Assembly: GCA_016177705.1 (NCBI GenBank)
Contig: JACOUT010000016.1
Span: 1 to 64,000 of the forward strand
Direction of reading: 5' to 3'
DNA: 64,000 nucleotides
DNA from: Deltaproteobacteria bacterium
Lineage (GTDB): Bacteria > Myxococcota > UBA727 > VGSZ01
Below, in pieces: positions 49,891 to 62,603 of this stretch; position 1 is the stretch's first letter; each line of letters opens with the position of its first letter. The translations under genes were made by a program, and so were the position numbers. Under the pieces are notes generated by a model. It made no database searches, was not told where the DNA came from, and saw only the letters and a program-made list of their open reading frames with translations.

Positions 49891-50673
49891 TCAGTGGTGG
49901 CCTTCTTCGGCTTCGGCGGTGTGCAGCGCGATGTACACACACGAGAGGATGACGAAGACCGCGGTCTGGATGAGGCAGACGAGCAGGCCGAGCGCGTAGA
50001 ACGGTAGCGGCAACAAGAGCGGGAAGATGCCGGCGAAGGCGAGCAACACGGCGTGGTCGCCGACCATATTGGCGGCGAGACGCAGGCCGAGCGTCACCGG
50101 GCGTACGCACACCGAGATCAGCTCGACCGGCAGCAACAGCGGCATCAGGAACCAGCCCCACCAGGTGCCGACCGGGTTGGCCATGTGCAGCAGGTGATGG
50201 ATGCCGTGCGCGCGCAGCCCGTGCCAGTTGAAGTAGATGAAGACGATGATGCCGCACGCGAAGGTGGTGTTGAGGTTGTCGGTGGGCGGCAACATGCCGG
50301 GGATGAGCCCGATCAGGTTGGAGCAGAAGATGAACAGGCCGAGCGTGCCGATCAGCGGCACGTAGCGCTTGTAGGTGGGGCCGATGATCTGCTCCATCAG
50401 CCCGAAGACGGTCTCCAGGAACAGCTCGAAGAAGGCGACCACGCCGATGCGCGAGGGCGGGATGATCGCCTTCTCGAGGTCGGCGATGCGCAGCTTGGCG
50501 ATGGTGGAGCCGATGAGCAGGATGACCAGCACCAAGAGCGCCGCGAAGATGTGGTGCACCGTGGTGATGCCGCTCTTGCCGATCATCTCGGTGTGGCCGA
50601 AGTTCTGCTGCACGTAGTGCAGGGTCCCTTCGTACCCCGGCAAGAAGCTGAACCACGACGTGTGGTGTTCCAT
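49891..50673 (-). CDS. atpB: ATP synthase F0 subunit a
   Basis: A 260-residue membrane protein. Conserved half-channel residues are visible: the essential Arg in the ICVRPVTLGLRLAANMVGDHAVL segment, near 195, and the preceding PVELISVCVRP. Other tracts (YVPLIGTLGLFIFCSNLIGLIPGMLPPTDNLNTTFACGIIVFIYF) match subunit a, which forms the proton path beside the c-ring. The N-terminus (MEHHTSWFSFLPGYEG) has no signal. It is 56 bases upstream of atpE, which it surely is cotranscribed with. Confidence 0.96.
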   Translation of the reverse strand: MEHHTSWFSFLPGYEGTLHYVQQNFGHTEMIGKSGITTVHHIFAALLVLVILLIGSTIAKLRIADLEKAIIPPSRIGVVAFFELFLETVFGLMEQIIGPTYKRYVPLIGTLGLFIFCSNLIGLIPGMLPPTDNLNTTFACGIIVFIYFNWHGLRAHGIHHLLHMANPVGTWWGWFLMPLLLPVELISVCVRPVTLGLRLAANMVGDHAVLLAFAGIFPLLLPLPFYALGLLVCLIQTAVFVILSCVYIALHTAEAEEGHH

Positions 50674-50856
50674 CGGCCCTACCCTCGATCACTGCCTCGA
50701 GCTGCGTCGATCTCTGCGTCGGACGACGCCGCTATGCCGCCTTGGCCGCCCGCGCGCAAGCCGCTTTTGCCGACTCTCGTTGACCGCCGGCGACCGGGAT
50801 CGCTCGGGGTGGCAAAGCGCCGCAGCGGGGCTGCCGGTCGAGGCTACCGGTCGAGG

Positions 50857-51369
50857 CTACTGCTCGAGGCTGCGCCCGTAGAGGATGCCGGCGAGCGCCG
50901 GCGTGGCGAGGCCGATGGCGAAGCCGACGCTCCACTCGCGGTGGGTCATGACCACCCAGAAGCACAGCAGGATGAGGCCGACGAAGGAGCCGCCGAAGGC
51001 GAGCAGCGCGCGCCAGCTCGCCTTGCCGTCGACGCCGGCGTGCCCGCGCATGAGCGCGAAGAAGCCGCCGGACAAGAGCCAGAGGTTGAGCGTGGCGACC
51101 GCGGCGCCGAGCAGGTAGCCGACCGTGGTGTCGAAGCCACCGCCCTTCACCAGGTCGAAGATCAGCACGGCGGCGCCGAGCGACGCGGTCGCGATCGCAG
51201 AGGCCCTGAGCAGCTTGTGCAGCTCCCCCTGCGCCTGCGCCACTCGGCCTTCGACGTCGGGCGGCGCGTCGGGGTCGGGCTGGTACTCGTCGTCGGGCGC
51301 GTCCTGCTCCGCGCCCTCGGCGGCGTCCGGCCCTGACGCCGGGGCGTCGTGGTCGGGGGCGCCGGTCAT
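50857..51369 (-). CDS. AtpI-like ATP synthase accessory membrane protein
   Basis: 170 residues: an acidic N-terminal head (about 1-45, Asp/Glu/Pro-rich) and a helical segment, then three to four membrane helices (ASLGAAVLIFDLVK, VGYLLGAAVATLNLWLLSGGFFALMRG, ALLAFGGSFVGLILLCFWVVMTH, GFAIGLATPALAGILYG). Position between atpZ-like and atpB genes and its helices suggest a subunit-I-type protein assisting c-ring assembly. Family assignment is by context. It is followed by a short tandem duplication of an AGCCTCGACCGGT unit in the 183-base gap before atpB. Confidence 0.7.
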   Translation of the reverse strand: MTGAPDHDAPASGPDAAEGAEQDAPDDEYQPDPDAPPDVEGRVAQAQGELHKLLRASAIATASLGAAVLIFDLVKGGGFDTTVGYLLGAAVATLNLWLLSGGFFALMRGHAGVDGKASWRALLAFGGSFVGLILLCFWVVMTHREWSVGFAIGLATPALAGILYGRSLEQ

Positions 51370-51683
51370 GGTCGGTCCTCGGCGTTTTTCGGCTGCTGTT
51401 CGGCAGCGTCCTCGCGCTGGTACGCCTTGACGAGGCGGTAGAGCGCCCGCACCGCCGCCGCCACGCCAAAGAAGAGCCCGGCTGCGGTGCCCCAGGGCGC
51501 GAGCTCCGGCAGGCGGCCGTCGAGCAGGCGCCCGAGCAACAGGCCGACCACGACGGAGACGGGCGCCTCGAGCGCCCGGCCGCTCCACTTGAGGTAGCTG
51601 CGATACTGCGCGCCGTGCTCGCGGTTCTTTCTGCGCTTCTCGAGGAAGCGCTCGAGCACGCGGTCGTCGGCGGAGCCGGTCAT
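51366..51683 (-). CDS. AtpZ/AtpI-like small membrane protein
   Basis: 105 residues with a charged N-terminus (residues 1-30, RVLERFLEKRRKNREHGAQY) and two helices (VSVVVGLLLGRLLDGRL, GTAAGLFFGVAAAVRALYRLV). The spacing is that of the AtpZ/F1F0-ATPase subunit 1 family, which partners with AtpI and may carry Mg2+ or Ca2+. The gene overlaps plsY upstream (TGA within its ATG) and the next gene downstream (ATGA), so it is in the plsY-atpZ-atpI-atpB-atpE run. Confidence 0.78.
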   Translation of the reverse strand: MTGSADDRVLERFLEKRRKNREHGAQYRSYLKWSGRALEAPVSVVVGLLLGRLLDGRLPELAPWGTAAGLFFGVAAAVRALYRLVKAYQREDAAEQQPKNAEDRP

Positions 51684-52309
51684 ACCTTCAACTCCGCCCG
51701 CTTGAGGATGCGCCGCAGGTTGCCGTGGTGTCGCGCCACGATGACGACGACGCAGAGCGCGAGCGGCACCAGCGACACGTCGCGCGGGCCGAGCACGGCC
51801 AGCGCCACCACAACGCCGACGGCAGCGGCGAGCGAGCCGACGCTGACCAGGCGAAAGACGCCGTAGGCGACGCCGAACACCACCAGCCCGACCGCGGCCA
51901 CCTCGGGGCGGTGCGCCAGCATGACGCCGAGCCCGGTGGCGACACCCTTGCCGCCCTTCAGCTTGAGCCAGATGGGGAAGCAGTGGCCGAGCAGGGCGCA
52001 CAGGCCGACCGCGCCCTCAGCGAACACGCGCTCGACGGGTGCTGCGTCGGCGAACAGCACCTGCCCGGCGATGACGACGGGCACGGCGCCCTTGGCGGCG
52101 TCGAGCACCAGGGTGACGATGCCGAGCTTCTTGCCGACCACGCGCGCCACGTTGGTGGCGCCGATGTTGCCGCTGCCCGCCAGGCGCACGTCCTTCTTGC
52201 CGACCAGCAGCGCCAGGATGAGCCCGAAGGGGATGGAGCCGGCCAGGTAGCCGCCGCCCAGCAGAAGCCAGGCCGACGAGGACGACAGGACGGCGCGCGC
52301 GGCCTCCAT
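51680..52309 (-). CDS. plsY: Acyl-phosphate:glycerol-3-phosphate acyltransferase
   Basis: A 209-residue membrane enzyme that adds the first acyl chain to glycerol-3-phosphate. Motif 1 is GYLAGSIPFGLILA near 20; motif 2 is VRLAGSGNIGATNVARVVGKKLG near 42; motif 3 is GHCFPIWLKLKGGKGVATGLGVML near 110-130. It has five to seven helices. The start is ATG 52309. It overlaps the ATP synthase accessory gene at the 3' end by two bases, so phospholipid and ATP synthase genes share one transcript here. Confidence 0.93.
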   Translation of the reverse strand: MEAARAVLSSSSAWLLLGGGYLAGSIPFGLILALLVGKKDVRLAGSGNIGATNVARVVGKKLGIVTLVLDAAKGAVPVVIAGQVLFADAAPVERVFAEGAVGLCALLGHCFPIWLKLKGGKGVATGLGVMLAHRPEVAAVGLVVFGVAYGVFRLVSVGSLAAAVGVVVALAVLGPRDVSLVPLALCVVVIVARHHGNLRRILKRAELKV

Positions 52310-52395
52310 GGCGACGTGGTAACGCGCGCGATCGGATCGCGAAAGGCCCCGTGCTCGTTCGTGAGCGCCGTCGGCGACGTGCCTGCCGTGGCCGG

Positions 52396-53112
<717 letters not shown>

Positions 53113-53194
53113 GCCGGTGGTCTAGCAGCGCGGCGGGCCGCGGCAAAGCGCGCGTGATCCACGCCTCGTCAGGCGACGAGACGGGAACAGGGCG

Positions 53195-53416
53195 TCAGCG
53201 CTTTTTCAAGAGCTCGGCCAGCAGGATCGGCCAGGCCATGACGAAGACGACCGCGAGCACCGAGCGCACCGCCGGGCGGTCGCCCTCGTCCTCGAGCAGG
53301 ATGTTCATCTCGATGTCGTCGCCGTTGTGGACCCAGGCGAGCGTGGTGGTGAACAGCCCGACGCACAGCCAAGCGATCGTCATCACCAGCAGGGGGCTCG
53401 CGAGCATCGGCGCCAC
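53195..53416 (-). CDS. Small two-helix membrane protein
   Basis: A 73-residue protein of unknown function. Two hydrophobic helices (LLVMTIAWLCVGLFTTTLAWV and VLAVVFVMAWPILLAELL) are joined by an acidic loop (HNGDDIEMNILLEDEGDRP). The ends are basic (LLKKR). It sits upstream of the thioredoxin gene on the same strand with a 78-base gap. No family is recognised; coding confidence rests on the amphipathic plan and codon use. Confidence 0.55.
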   Translation of the reverse strand: MAPMLASPLLVMTIAWLCVGLFTTTLAWVHNGDDIEMNILLEDEGDRPAVRSVLAVVFVMAWPILLAELLKKR

Positions 53417-53489
53417 CTCTGTAGCTTAGCGGGCGCCGGCGGCGATTTCACCTCGACGGCCGAAGTGTCCGGTGGCAAACGTCACGACC

Positions 53490-53891
53490 ATGAACAAGAA
53501 CCCGATGCTGTTGCTCGGCGGCGTGCTCGGCGCGCTCGGCGTCGCCATGGGGGCGTTTGGCGCACATGCGGTCAAGGGCTGGCTGGCGACCGCGGACGAC
53601 GGCGCCCTTCGCCTCGCCTGGTGGCACACGGGCGCGCAGTACCACCTGCTGCACGCGCTCCTCATCGTCGCGGTCGGTGTGTGGGCAACGTCGTACCCTG
53701 GTGGCTTGGCGCGCGCCGCCGGTTGGTGCGCTGCGGCCGGCGTCGCGCTGTTCTCGGGCAGCCTGTACGTGATGGCGCTGACCAACACGCGGTGGCTCGG
53801 CGCCGTCACCCCCCTTGGGGGCGTGGCGTTCTTGGCGGCGTGGCTCCTGGTGGTCGCGGGCGCCTGGCGCGACCGCACGCCTCAGACGTAG
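53490..53891 (+). CDS. DUF423 (YgdD-like) membrane protein
   Basis: A 133-residue protein with four helices. Matches the DUF423 pattern: LGGVLGALGVAMGAFGAHAVKGWL at the start, WWHTGAQYHLLHALLIVAVG in the middle, LFSGSLYVMALTNTRWLGAVTPLGGVAFLAAWL at the end. Function unknown in the family. The ATG at 53490 is chosen for agreement with short family N-termini; a GTG at 53472 would add six residues. It converges on the kinase gene, overlapping by 10 bases. Confidence 0.87.
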   Translation: MNKNPMLLLGGVLGALGVAMGAFGAHAVKGWLATADDGALRLAWWHTGAQYHLLHALLIVAVGVWATSYPGGLARAAGWCAAAGVALFSGSLYVMALTNTRWLGAVTPLGGVAFLAAWLLVVAGAWRDRTPQT

Positions 53892-54874
53892 AGCGGCTCG
53901 GGCTTCTCGGGGTTGGTGCGCACCAGATCGCGCGCCACCAGGCCGAGCCGGCGATGCGACTCCTCGGGATCCTGCACGAGCTGCTCCACCAGCGCGTAGA
54001 AGGCCGCGGCGTCGGCCGGGCGATCCTCGGGCGTGGCGCCGAGCGCCTGATCGACGAGCGCCTTGATCTCGATGGGCACGTCGAGGCCGCGCGGCCACGG
54101 CGCCCGACGGTTGTTGGCGTGCGATCGCAAGAGCGCCTCGTCGGTGGCGCTCTCGATGGGGAAGGCGCGCTCGCCCGTGAGCAGCTCGAACATCACCAGG
54201 CCCACCTGATAGACGTCGACGCCCTGGGTGAGCTGGTCCTTCTTGGCCTGCTCGGGCGCCAGGTAGCCGGGCGTGCCGATGACCTCGACCGAGGGCTCCT
54301 CGCGCAAGGACAGGAGCGCGGCGCCGAAGTCGACCAGCTTGGCCTGGCCCTTCAAGTCGAGCATGACGGTCTTGGGCGTCACGTCTCGGTGGATGAGCCC
54401 GAGCGTGCGGCCGCGGTGATCGGTGAGCTGTTGCGCCGAGGAGAGGCCGGCGAGCACGTCGGCGGCGATCGACGCCACCAGCTCGGGGCGCAGGCGCACC
54501 TTCTCCTGCTGCATGACGCGAAAGACCGTGGCCAGCTCTTCGCCCTCGACGTACTCCACCGCGGTCCACACGCGCCCGCCGGTGACGCCGCGCGTGATGA
54601 ACTTGACGATGTTCGGGTGGTCGATCATCGCGAGCAGCTCGGCCTCGCGCGAGAAGAGCTGGCTCATCTTGTCGTCGCGCGCGGCCACGTCGCGCAGCAC
54701 CTTCAAGATCACGTGGTCGCCGGGCGCGATGCGCAGCGAGCGGTCGCGCTTCTCGGGGGCGTAGAGGGCGCGGAACACGCGCGCTGCGCCGCTCGACTGC
54801 AGCTCGTCGGAGAGGACGAAGTCACCGACGCGCTGCTCGCCCTTCTTCTTTGACGCGGCGCCCGAGCTGGACAT
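53882..54874 (-). CDS. Hanks-type Ser/Thr kinase with degenerate active site
   Basis: 330 residues. A kinase domain spans nearly all: a degenerate glycine loop (LQSSGAARV, lacking GxGxxG), VILKVL with the catalytic Lys, a C-helix Glu (REAELLAM), catalytic loop IHRDVTPKT, DFG in LVDFGAALLS, GTPGYLAPEQ, and DVYQVGLVMFELLTGE. In the catalytic loop, the position after HRD-x-x-P-x that normally holds the Mg-binding Asn is Thr (HRDVTPKT versus HRDxxPxN), and the Lys is Thr. It may be a weak kinase or a pseudokinase. No membrane helix is present. It sits divergent from the J-domain gene with a 146-base gap. Confidence 0.88.
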   Translation of the reverse strand: MSSSGAASKKKGEQRVGDFVLSDELQSSGAARVFRALYAPEKRDRSLRIAPGDHVILKVLRDVAARDDKMSQLFSREAELLAMIDHPNIVKFITRGVTGGRVWTAVEYVEGEELATVFRVMQQEKVRLRPELVASIAADVLAGLSSAQQLTDHRGRTLGLIHRDVTPKTVMLDLKGQAKLVDFGAALLSLREEPSVEVIGTPGYLAPEQAKKDQLTQGVDVYQVGLVMFELLTGERAFPIESATDEALLRSHANNRRAPWPRGLDVPIEIKALVDQALGATPEDRPADAAAFYALVEQLVQDPEESHRRLGLVARDLVRTNPEKPEPLYV

Positions 54875-55020
54875 GGACGGGAGCCTATACCATCGGCGCG
54901 CCGCGCCGACCGAATGCCCGGTTTCTCGGAGCAGGTGCGCACCCAGTCGGTTGCCGCGCCGCCGTCCCGCGGTCGCGTCCGAGCGCTCGGCTGTGGCAGC
55001 GTACGGCTGGGGAGGGGCGC

Positions 55021-56733
55021 GTGGAGATCGACGCTGTCGACGGGCTGGTCGCGCTCGGGCTGGTCACTATCGACCAGGCCACGGCGGCGGCGCGCATCCC
55101 CGACGTCGCGCTCGGGCGCTTCGGCCGCCTCGCGCTCGTCGGCGTCGACGTGGCAGCGCTGTTGCCCGCGGTCGCCGCCTTGAGCGGCGTCAAGGTCGCT
55201 CCGCCGGAGGTGCTGAGCGCGCCGGGGCACGCGGGCTTGGCGCCCGACGTGCAATCGGCGTTACGCGCGCTGCCGGCGTGCCCGCTGCGACGGCCAGAGA
55301 ACGGCCCCATCGACGTCGTCATCGCGGATCCCGCTTCCCGCGCGCGCGTCGCCGAGCTGCTCGGCCCGATGTTCCGCCCGTGGATCGCGGCCGAGCCGAC
55401 CGTCCGCTTGCTGGCCGCGCAGCACCTCATGGCCGGCGCCGCGCCCAGCCCGACCGTCGAGGCGCCCAAGGCGGCGGTGGCGGCGGCCGCGCCCCTGCAC
55501 CGCGCCGATGTCGCGAGCAACCAGATGGCGGCGTTCGTCGAGGGCCCTCGCGCAGCGTCGAGCGGGCTCTCGCCTGCCGTCGTCGCCGCCGCCATGGCGG
55601 AGCGCGTCGACCTGAGCGACGAGGACAAGCGCCGCATCCTCGACCTCGACGGCAAGATCGATAGGTCCTCGCCGGCCGAGCTGCTCGGCGTGGCGCCGGA
55701 CGCCACCGACGACGAGGTCAAGGAGCGCTACTACGAGCTGTCGCGCGCCTTCCACCCGGACGCGCACTTCAGGAAGCAGCTCGGCTCGTTCAAGCCGCGC
55801 GTGGTGCGCGTGTTTCGCGCGCTCAAGAAGGCATGCGACACGCTGGTCGCCGAGGTCGAGGAGCGCGATCACCTCGACCTGGGCGCGGGCGCGGCGGACG
55901 CGGCCGGTGCGGCGGCGGCGGCCGCGGCGGGCGCGGCGGGCACGACGGGCACGACGGGCACGACGGGTGCGGCGCGCGCGCCGGTGGCGCCGCTGGCGCC
56001 GGCGCCGGCACCGGCGGTGACGGCGTCGAGCTCGCAGAAGCTGCGCGGCCTGATCAGCTTCGACAGCATCGCGGACCGCGAGCGGCCGGCCCCGCCCACG
56101 CCGGCGCAGCCCACGCCGATGCCGAGCGCGCAGCCACGAGCGCGCCTCAGGTCGGGAGGCGAGCTGGAGATCGAGCTCGACGCCGGCGGCGCGGTGCCCG
56201 ACGTCGCCGTGGTGCCGCGCCGTGCCGAGGTCGCCGCCATCGAACCCGCCTCCCTGGTCGTCGATCCGGCGGTGCAGGCGCCGCCGCCGCGACCGCGCCA
56301 GGTGAGCGCCGTGCGCGCGCCCGAGGGCAGCAAGCCGCGCGCCGGGCTCGATCGGCGCGTCATCTTCGGCGCCGCGGCGGGCGCCGCCCTCGTCATCGTC
56401 GTCGTGCTGGTGGTGGCGCTGCGCGGCGGCAGCGGCGAAACGCCGTCGCTGCCCACGCCCGCCGAGAAGCAGGCGGCGTTGCTCGACCAGGCGCGCGCCG
56501 CCGCCACGCGCGGTGACTTCGCTGTGGCCACGGCGTTCGCGAGCGACGCGCTGCGCCTGGGGACCGACGGCGAGCTGGCCGCGCGCGCCTTCGCCATTCG
56601 GGGCACGGCGCTGGTGAAGAACGGCGACCCGGCGGAGGGCCGCGCCGACCTGCAGGAGGCGGTCAAGCGGCTCGAGCCGGGCGACCCGCTGCGCGGCGAG
56701 GCCGAGGCGGCGCTCGCCGGCATCACGCGATGA
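55021..56733 (+). CDS. J-domain co-chaperone with membrane anchor and TPR-like tail
   Basis: About 570 residues from GTG 55021 (GGGAGG upstream). N-terminal region (1-165): an alpha/beta unit resembling a GspE/PilZ-like Type-IV pilus or 'DnaJ-associated' domain, not assigned. The J domain is near 215-285, with LLGVAPDATDDEVKERYYELSRAFHPDAHF (HPD motif). An Ala/Gly/Thr and Pro-rich linker follows, a membrane helix (IFGAAAGAALVIVVVLVVAL near 450-470), and a C-terminal tetratricopeptide-like helical part (LLDQARAAATRGDFAVATAFASDALRL). The HPD loop stimulates DnaK, whose gene follows. The linkers are low complexity. Confidence 0.85.
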   Translation: MEIDAVDGLVALGLVTIDQATAAARIPDVALGRFGRLALVGVDVAALLPAVAALSGVKVAPPEVLSAPGHAGLAPDVQSALRALPACPLRRPENGPIDVVIADPASRARVAELLGPMFRPWIAAEPTVRLLAAQHLMAGAAPSPTVEAPKAAVAAAAPLHRADVASNQMAAFVEGPRAASSGLSPAVVAAAMAERVDLSDEDKRRILDLDGKIDRSSPAELLGVAPDATDDEVKERYYELSRAFHPDAHFRKQLGSFKPRVVRVFRALKKACDTLVAEVEERDHLDLGAGAADAAGAAAAAAAGAAGTTGTTGTTGAARAPVAPLAPAPAPAVTASSSQKLRGLISFDSIADRERPAPPTPAQPTPMPSAQPRARLRSGGELEIELDAGGAVPDVAVVPRRAEVAAIEPASLVVDPAVQAPPPRPRQVSAVRAPEGSKPRAGLDRRVIFGAAAGAALVIVVVLVVALRGGSGETPSLPTPAEKQAALLDQARAAATRGDFAVATAFASDALRLGTDGELAARAFAIRGTALVKNGDPAEGRADLQEAVKRLEPGDPLRGEAEAALAGITR

Positions 56734-56743
56734 CGGCACGGCG

Positions 56744-56907
56744 TACAGCGGCGGTCGTTTGGGTTGATCGAGCCCGGCGCTGGGATTTCCGACGAGCCCA
56801 AGGAGCCCCGCAGGCGCGTGGCCGTAGCCACGTGCCGAGGACGCGACGCCGGGATCGCCGGAAAGACCAAGCCCGGCGACGCATCAACCCAAGTGACCAC
56901 CGCTGTA
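56744..56907. repeat. 164-base foldback between the J-protein and dnaK genes
   Basis: The end arms (56744-56768 and 56883-56907) are inverted repeats with 22 of 25 matches. The centre (GTGGC-CGTA-GCCAC, 56818-56831) is also a hairpin near the middle, and the intervening arms match partly, so the whole stretch folds back on itself. The right arm ends exactly at the AAGGAG of dnaK. It may be a leader structure for dnaK, a terminator for the J-protein gene, or a MITE-like element. Confidence 0.7.
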
Positions 56908-56917
56908 AGGAGCTGCC

Positions 56918-58759
<1,842 letters not shown>

Positions 58760-58807
58760 AGGTCCCTTGAGCGCGCGCGCCGCCGCCACCGACGACCGCA
58801 ACCGGCA

Positions 58808-59655
58808 TCATTCGTCGCACGAAGCGCAGTCGCACCCCACAGGCGCCGAGAACGCCCGCGCGCGCGCGCCGTCACCGCCGTGCAGCTCCTCGTCCGCGTC
58901 GTCCTCGGCCTCGAAGGGCTCGACGAACGACAGCACCGCCGGCGCCCGCGGCGCGGCCGCGCCCAGCCGATGCAGCGCCCCGAGGTAGCGCGGCACCTGC
59001 AGCCACAGCACCGTCGGCGCCGCGAGCTTCGGCAGCACCACGGTGGTGATCTCGTCGCCGAGCGCGCGCGCCGTCGAGCCGTCGCAATCGCACGAGTCGA
59101 GCGCCAGGTTGCTCGAGGTGACGCGCAGCGGACCGCCGCCGTTGACGACGACGCGCAGCCCCGGCCCCCACTGCGAGAAGCCGGCGCCGAGGCGCGCCAG
59201 GCGCTGCTGGTGGACCGCGAGCGCCGCGCGCTGCTGCTCGGCCGCGGCGGCGGCGAGTGCGCGCGCGTCGTCGTCCTCGAGACCGGCGTCGTCGATGGCA
59301 GGTGGGCAGGGCGGACGCACGTCGACGCGCAGCACGCAGGCGTCGGGCGGCGCCACGCCGGGGCGCGGCTCGCCTTCGAGCAGCAGCGCGCGTCGACGGT
59401 CGCCACGGCAGCCCCACACCAGGTCGACGCGCTCGACCACGGCGGGGCCGGCCTGCGGGTCGCCGACGACGGCCACCGCGGGGCGCTCGAGCGAGAACAG
59501 CTTGCCGTCGGCGCGCAGCTCGAGGGCGCCGCCCGGGTAGGGTGGAGCGGGCGGCTGGGGGAGCGGTGGCGAAGGCGGCGTCGCCGCCACGGGCGGCGAA
59601 GCGGGCGGCGCCGCGGCGAACGCGCACGCGACGACGAGCGCCGCCGCGATGCAGC

Positions 59656-59659
<4 letters not shown>
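58808..59659 (-). CDS. Putative lipoprotein downstream of lon
   Basis: About 283 residues from TTG 59659 (overlapping the lon stop; AAGG upstream). Signal peptide IAAALVVACAFAAAPPAS with a lipobox-like VVAC. The mature part starts with a Pro-rich linker (PPASPPVAATPPSPPLPQPP), then a domain of mixed strands (LELRADGKLFSLERPAVAVVGD, VVERVDLVWGCRGDRRRALLLEG) and helices, and ends in Cys-rich GCDCASCDE. Function unknown. TTG starts are rare; an ATG further downstream would lose the signal. It converges on dnaK with 48 bases between. Confidence 0.66.
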
Positions 59660-62439
<2,780 letters not shown>

Positions 62440-62603
62440 GCCGTCCTCGTCGCCCATCATGGCGACGGTCCGCCCGGGGCGCAAGCACGGCCCGTGGTGC
62501 GACATCGGAACGATGGCGCCTTGACCCGGGGAACGCTGCTAACGTGGAGGCCGGTGGATCTCGCTGCCTACATCGAGCGCGGCCGGGCCGGTCGAGCAGC
62601 CCG

